Assembly: GCA_947452665.1 (NCBI GenBank)
Contig: CANGEH010000109.1
Span: 1 to 7,044 of the forward strand
Origin: Caulobacteraceae bacterium
Lineage (GTDB): Bacteria; Pseudomonadota; Alphaproteobacteria; Caulobacterales; Caulobacteraceae
Direction of reading: 5' to 3'
Length of the DNA stretch: 7,044 bases
The position numbers and the translations under genes are program-made. The first letter of the stretch is position 1, and every line of letters begins with the position of its first letter. The notes under the pieces were generated by a model, which made no database searches, had not been told where the DNA came from, and was given only the letters and a program-made list of their open reading frames with translations. Of this stretch, positions 4,826-7,044 are shown in pieces.

Positions 4826-5550
4826 GCCCCCGACGGGCTGGCAAGTTTGCGCATCCGGTCGCGTTTGGACTGGTACATAGCCCCATCGGCGCGGGCTAGG
4901 ATCTGGTCTGGCGAATGGCCCCCAGTGATTTCACAAACGCCGCAGGACAGGTGCAGGGGCACCATCCATTCGCCAGTATCGACCGGCAGGCCTTCCATAG
5001 CCGCGACCAGGTCGGCGGCCTTGAGCTCGGCCGCCGCCTGATCGGCATGGGTCAATATGACCGCAAACTCGTCGCCCCCTAATCGCCCAACCACATCGGT
5101 TTCACGCACAAGGCCCAATAGGCGTTCGGCCACGGTCTTGAGCACGACATCTCCGGCCGCATGGCCAAACCGGTCATTGACCGCCTTGAACCCGTCCAGA
5201 TCCAGATAGACCAGGCTGGCGGCCAGGCCGTGGCGCTCGGCCTCGGCGGCGGTTCGGGCCAGTTCGCGCATTAGGGCGCGGCGGTTATAGAGCGGGGTCA
5301 GACCGTCCCGGTCGGCAAGGTCCTGGGCTTCGGACAGGCGTGTCTTGAGCAGGCCCACCTCATCGCGCAGCCCATCAATCTGGGACACCAAGGCCATCAA
5401 GGTATCCTTGAGCGGGGCGGCCAAGGGCGCGCTGGGCCCATCGGCCTGTGCGTTCAGGACCTGTTTAAGCAGGCCGATCACGGGCATTGTTGCATCCGCA
5501 TCAAGCCCCGTTTCGCTATAAGCCTGTGCGCGCATGCCCGGACTGCTCAT
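4822..5550 (-). CDS. Soluble diguanylate cyclase (GGDEF domain)
   Basis: 242 residues; makes the second messenger cyclic di-GMP from two GTP. The C-terminal GGDEF domain spans about 80-237: DGLTPLYNRRAL at 82-93, LDLDGFKAVND at 116-126 (metal/nucleotide site), the intact signature GGDEF at 158-162, and ADGAMYQSKR at 221-230. RETD at 149-152, five residues before GGDEF, is a standard RxxD I-site, so product feedback inhibition is expected. The N-terminal 80 residues have no membrane segment or recognised sensor domain; residues 56-80 look like a signalling helix or coiled coil for dimerisation. The layout resembles small soluble alphaproteobacterial cyclases such as Caulobacter DgcA, but I do not assign that name. 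Start ATG 5548-5550; a second in-frame Met is at residue 6. It ends convergently with the 107-residue gene and is divergent from purE. Confidence 0.93.
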   Translation of the reverse strand: MSSPGMRAQAYSETGLDADATMPVIGLLKQVLNAQADGPSAPLAAPLKDTLMALVSQIDGLRDEVGLLKTRLSEAQDLADRDGLTPLYNRRALMRELARTAAEAERHGLAASLVYLDLDGFKAVNDRFGHAAGDVVLKTVAERLLGLVRETDVVGRLGGDEFAVILTHADQAAAELKAADLVAAMEGLPVDTGEWMVPLHLSCGVCEITGGHSPDQILARADGAMYQSKRDRMRKLASPSGA

Positions 5551-5551
5551 C

Positions 5552-5592
5552 GGATCACCCGACTTTCCTAAAGATTCACCCTCGAATCACCC
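5552..5592 (-). repeat. Three GGGTGA-type 9-mers directly upstream of the cyclase start
   Basis: On the minus strand GGGTGATTC (5584-5592), GGGTGAATC (5573-5581) and GGGTGATCC (5552-5560) share GGGTGA and a final C. Their starts are 11 and 21 bp apart, about one and two helical turns, so all copies face the same side of the DNA. The last copy ends 1 nt before the ATG at 5550, and its GGTG may also act as a weak ribosome site. A phased operator for an unknown regulator is a reasonable reading; nothing in the window identifies it. Confidence 0.5.
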
Positions 5593-5599
5593 CAGGGTA

Positions 5600-5612
5600 G
5601 CATAAATTATGC
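5600..5612. promoter_or_regulatory. Palindrome GCATAA-A-TTATGC in the cyclase/purE divergent region
   Basis: A perfect 6-bp inverted repeat around one central base and the most AT-rich spot in the intergenic region. It lies 50 bp upstream of the cyclase start and 11 bp before the purE -35, so it could be an operator for either gene or overlap the cyclase -10 region. Confidence 0.4.
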
Positions 5613-5622
5613 GCCTCATCAG

Positions 5623-5650
5623 TTGCAGCAGCAAGGTGCACGCCTATACT
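5623..5650 (+). promoter_or_regulatory. Probable sigma-70-type promoter for purEK
   Basis: TTGCAG (5623-5628) and TATACT (5645-5650) are separated by 16 bp, a good match to the housekeeping consensus and the best promoter I see in the window. Initiation near 5657 would give a leader of about 60 nt before the purE ATG. I see no riboswitch-like fold in that leader. Confidence 0.5.
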
Positions 5651-5703
5651 CCGCCGCCTCTGCCTAGCCGGTTATGGTTTCGCGGCGCGTTTGAGCACAC
5701 GGC

Positions 5704-5708
5704 AAGGA
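5704..5708 (+). promoter_or_regulatory. purE ribosome binding site
   Basis: AAGGA stands 7 nt before ATG 5716-5718, at normal spacing, and supports the start given for purE. Confidence 0.7.
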
Positions 5709-5715
5709 ATAGACT

Positions 5716-6216
5716 ATGAATCCCAAGGGTGCCCCGGTGGCCATAATTATGGGTAGCCGGTCAGACTGGCCGGTTATGCAGGCCGCTGGCGAAATGCTGG
5801 CGGCGCTGGATATTGCGTTCGAAGCCAAGGTGATTTCGGCCCACCGCACGCCGGACCGTCTGGTGCAATTTGCCAGGGGTGCCGCCGCGGCTGGATTCAA
5901 AGTGATTATTGCCGGCGCAGGCGGGGCTGCTCACTTGCCGGGCATGGCCGCCTCCATGACCCAATTGCCCGTTCTTGGCGTGCCTGTGCCGTCTAAGGCC
6001 TTGAGCGGCTTGGATTCGCTTTTGTCGATTGTGCAAATGCCAGCCGGCATCCCCGTGGCGACCCTGGCCATTGGTGAGGCCGGGGCCAAGAATGCTGGCC
6101 TATTGGCCGCCCAGATTCTGTCCTTGTCCGATCCCGCCCTGGCCGCGCGCTTTGCCGCCCACCGCCAGGCCCAGACCGATTCTGTAGCCGAGACGGTCGC
6201 CGATGGTTTGATATGA
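5716..6216 (+). CDS. purE: N5-carboxyaminoimidazole ribonucleotide mutase (class I PurE)
   Basis: 166 residues, the usual class I length. It converts N5-CAIR to CAIR in de novo purine synthesis in the cytoplasm, normally as an octamer. The phosphate/ribose loop GSRSDW is at 13-18, with S14 and D17 matching S16 and D19 of the E. coli enzyme. SAHRTPDRL at 41-49 contains catalytic H43 (E. coli H45). AGAGGAAHLPGM at 66-77, VPVPSKALSGLDSLLSIVQMP at 89-109 and AIGEAGAKNAGLLAAQIL at 118-135 are nearly identical to the family. It has its own promoter and ribosome site upstream, and the stop TGA overlaps the purK ATG (ATGA, 6213-6216), so the two are translationally coupled. A following purK confirms the bacterial two-enzyme route rather than a class II carboxylase. 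Confidence 0.97.
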   Translation: MNPKGAPVAIIMGSRSDWPVMQAAGEMLAALDIAFEAKVISAHRTPDRLVQFARGAAAAGFKVIIAGAGGAAHLPGMAASMTQLPVLGVPVPSKALSGLDSLLSIVQMPAGIPVATLAIGEAGAKNAGLLAAQILSLSDPALAARFAAHRQAQTDSVAETVADGLI

Positions 6217-7044
6217 AGACGATCCCGCACGCCCTGCACCCCGGCGCGACTATTGGCATTATTGGCGGTGGTCAACTGGGCCGCATGCTGGCCATGGCTG
6301 CGGCCAGGCTTGGTTTTGAGACCGCGATCTTGACGCCGGAGGCCGAAAACTGCGCTGGCCCGGTCGCGGGCACGGTGCTGATGGCCGATTATACAGATCC
6401 AGACGCCCTTGCCCGCCTGGCCAGCCTTGCTCAGGTGGTGACATTTGAGTTTGAGAATGTCCCGGCCAAGACGCTAGAAATCTTAAGCGGTCTCGGTTGC
6501 CAGGTGGCCCCGGGCGCCAAGGCCCTGGCTGTGGCCCAGGACCGGGTGGACGAAAAAACCTTTCTAAATACCCATGGCGTGCCGACGGTCGATTTTGCCC
6601 CGGTTTCAAGCCTTGAGGATCTGGTCGAGGCCCTGGCCCGGATCGGTGCACCCGCCCTGCTCAAGACCCGCCGCGATGGCTATGACGGCAAGGGCCAGGT
6701 CTGGATTGAAAACCATGACCGCGCCGCCGCCGAAGCGGCTTATATTGGCCTCGGTGCCAAGCCCTGTATTCTCGAAGCCCCCGCCGCCTTTATGCGCGAG
6801 GTCTCGGTTATTGCGGCGCGCGGCTATGACGGCGAGGTCGCGGCCTATCCCTTGGGTGAGAACCATCATGAGGCCGGCATTTTGCGCCGCACCTCTGCCC
6901 CGGCACGGGTCTCGGCCGCCACCCTGGAGCAGGCCCAGACGATTGCGGCGCGCATTCTCACGGCGCTGGACTATGTCGGGGTCATGGGGGTGGAGATGTT
7001 TGAACTGGCCAATGGTCAGCTCTTGGTCAATGAAATCGCGCCTC
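6213..7044 (+). CDS. purK: 5-(carboxyamino)imidazole ribonucleotide synthase, 3' truncated by the window
   Basis: Open from ATG 6213 to the window edge (277 codons plus one base); about 80 residues of the usual ~355 are missing. PurK carboxylates AIR with ATP and bicarbonate to make N5-CAIR, which PurE then rearranges. The ATP-grasp protein begins with the fold motif IGIIGGGQLGRML (14-26), then VVTFEFENVP (75-84) and the ATP-binding LLKTRRDGYDGKGQ (149-162). Further on are MREVSVIAARG, YPLGENHHEAGILRRTSAPA and a VGVMGVEMFEL stretch, ending at NEIAP just before the metal- and substrate-binding loops. The frame has no stop or shift. Its start overlaps the purE stop by ATGA, giving a coupled purEK operon. 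The product call is secure; the C-terminus cannot be seen. Confidence 0.96.
   Translation, partial: MKTIPHALHPGATIGIIGGGQLGRMLAMAAARLGFETAILTPEAENCAGPVAGTVLMADYTDPDALARLASLAQVVTFEFENVPAKTLEILSGLGCQVAPGAKALAVAQDRVDEKTFLNTHGVPTVDFAPVSSLEDLVEALARIGAPALLKTRRDGYDGKGQVWIENHDRAAAEAAYIGLGAKPCILEAPAAFMREVSVIAARGYDGEVAAYPLGENHHEAGILRRTSAPARVSAATLEQAQTIAARILTALDYVGVMGVEMFELANGQLLVNEIAP

Noticed and set aside
6259..6869. Minus-strand open frames opposite purK
   Set aside because: They lie wholly within the conserved PurK frame and are Pro/Arg-rich translations typical of antisense GC-rich DNA.

Overview
The window reads as an ordinary, densely coding stretch of a GC-rich alphaproteobacterial chromosome. 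Caulobacterales or a near relative is my best guess. The clues are a PhaR-type regulator divergent from phaA-phaB, an exported DUF4908-type protein, a soluble GGDEF protein, and PurE/PurK of standard proteobacterial type. The genus is inference; nothing here fixes it. I see no insertion sequence, phage gene, tRNA, rRNA, CRISPR array or other sign of a mobile region.

Layout. (1) Bases 1-637, plus strand: the C-terminal end of hydroxyacylglutathione hydrolase (gloB) overlaps by ATGA a cupin-fold DUF985 gene. (2) Bases 634-3553, minus strand: read 5' to 3', phaA (acetyl-CoA acetyltransferase), phaB (acetoacetyl-CoA reductase, TTG start) and a secreted DUF4908-type protein. The last gene ends convergently on the cupin gene, and both stop codons lie in one CTAG. 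(3) Bases 3554-3778: a divergent control region rich in ATTGC/GCAAT half-sites and short dyads. (4) Bases 3779-4825, plus strand: phaR, then an unrecognised 107-residue basic protein that is probably cotranscribed. (5) Bases 4822-5550, minus strand: a soluble diguanylate cyclase with an intact GGDEF and I-site, again sharing one CTAG with its convergent neighbour. (6) Bases 5551-5715: a second divergent control region with three phased GGGTGA repeats, a palindrome and a recognisable promoter. (7) Bases 5716-7044, plus strand: purE and the start of purK, overlapping by ATGA; purK runs off the window.

How the genes work together. PhaA condenses two acetyl-CoA to acetoacetyl-CoA, and PhaB reduces it with NADPH to (R)-3-hydroxybutyryl-CoA, the monomer for polyhydroxybutyrate. 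The synthase phaC is not in the window. PhaR is the usual regulator that senses polymer and controls granule genes and often itself, so the divergent arrangement is expected. PurK and PurE carry out consecutive steps of purine synthesis (AIR to N5-CAIR to CAIR). The cyclase, the cupin protein, the DUF4908 protein and the 107-residue protein have no demonstrated link to these pathways.

I did not find a new multi-gene system. The points most worth a second look are the uncharacterised gene behind phaR, the phased repeats before the cyclase, the half-site cluster between phaA and phaR, the phaR leader hairpin, the phaA-phaB intercistronic hairpin, and the two convergent gene pairs that end on the same four bases.
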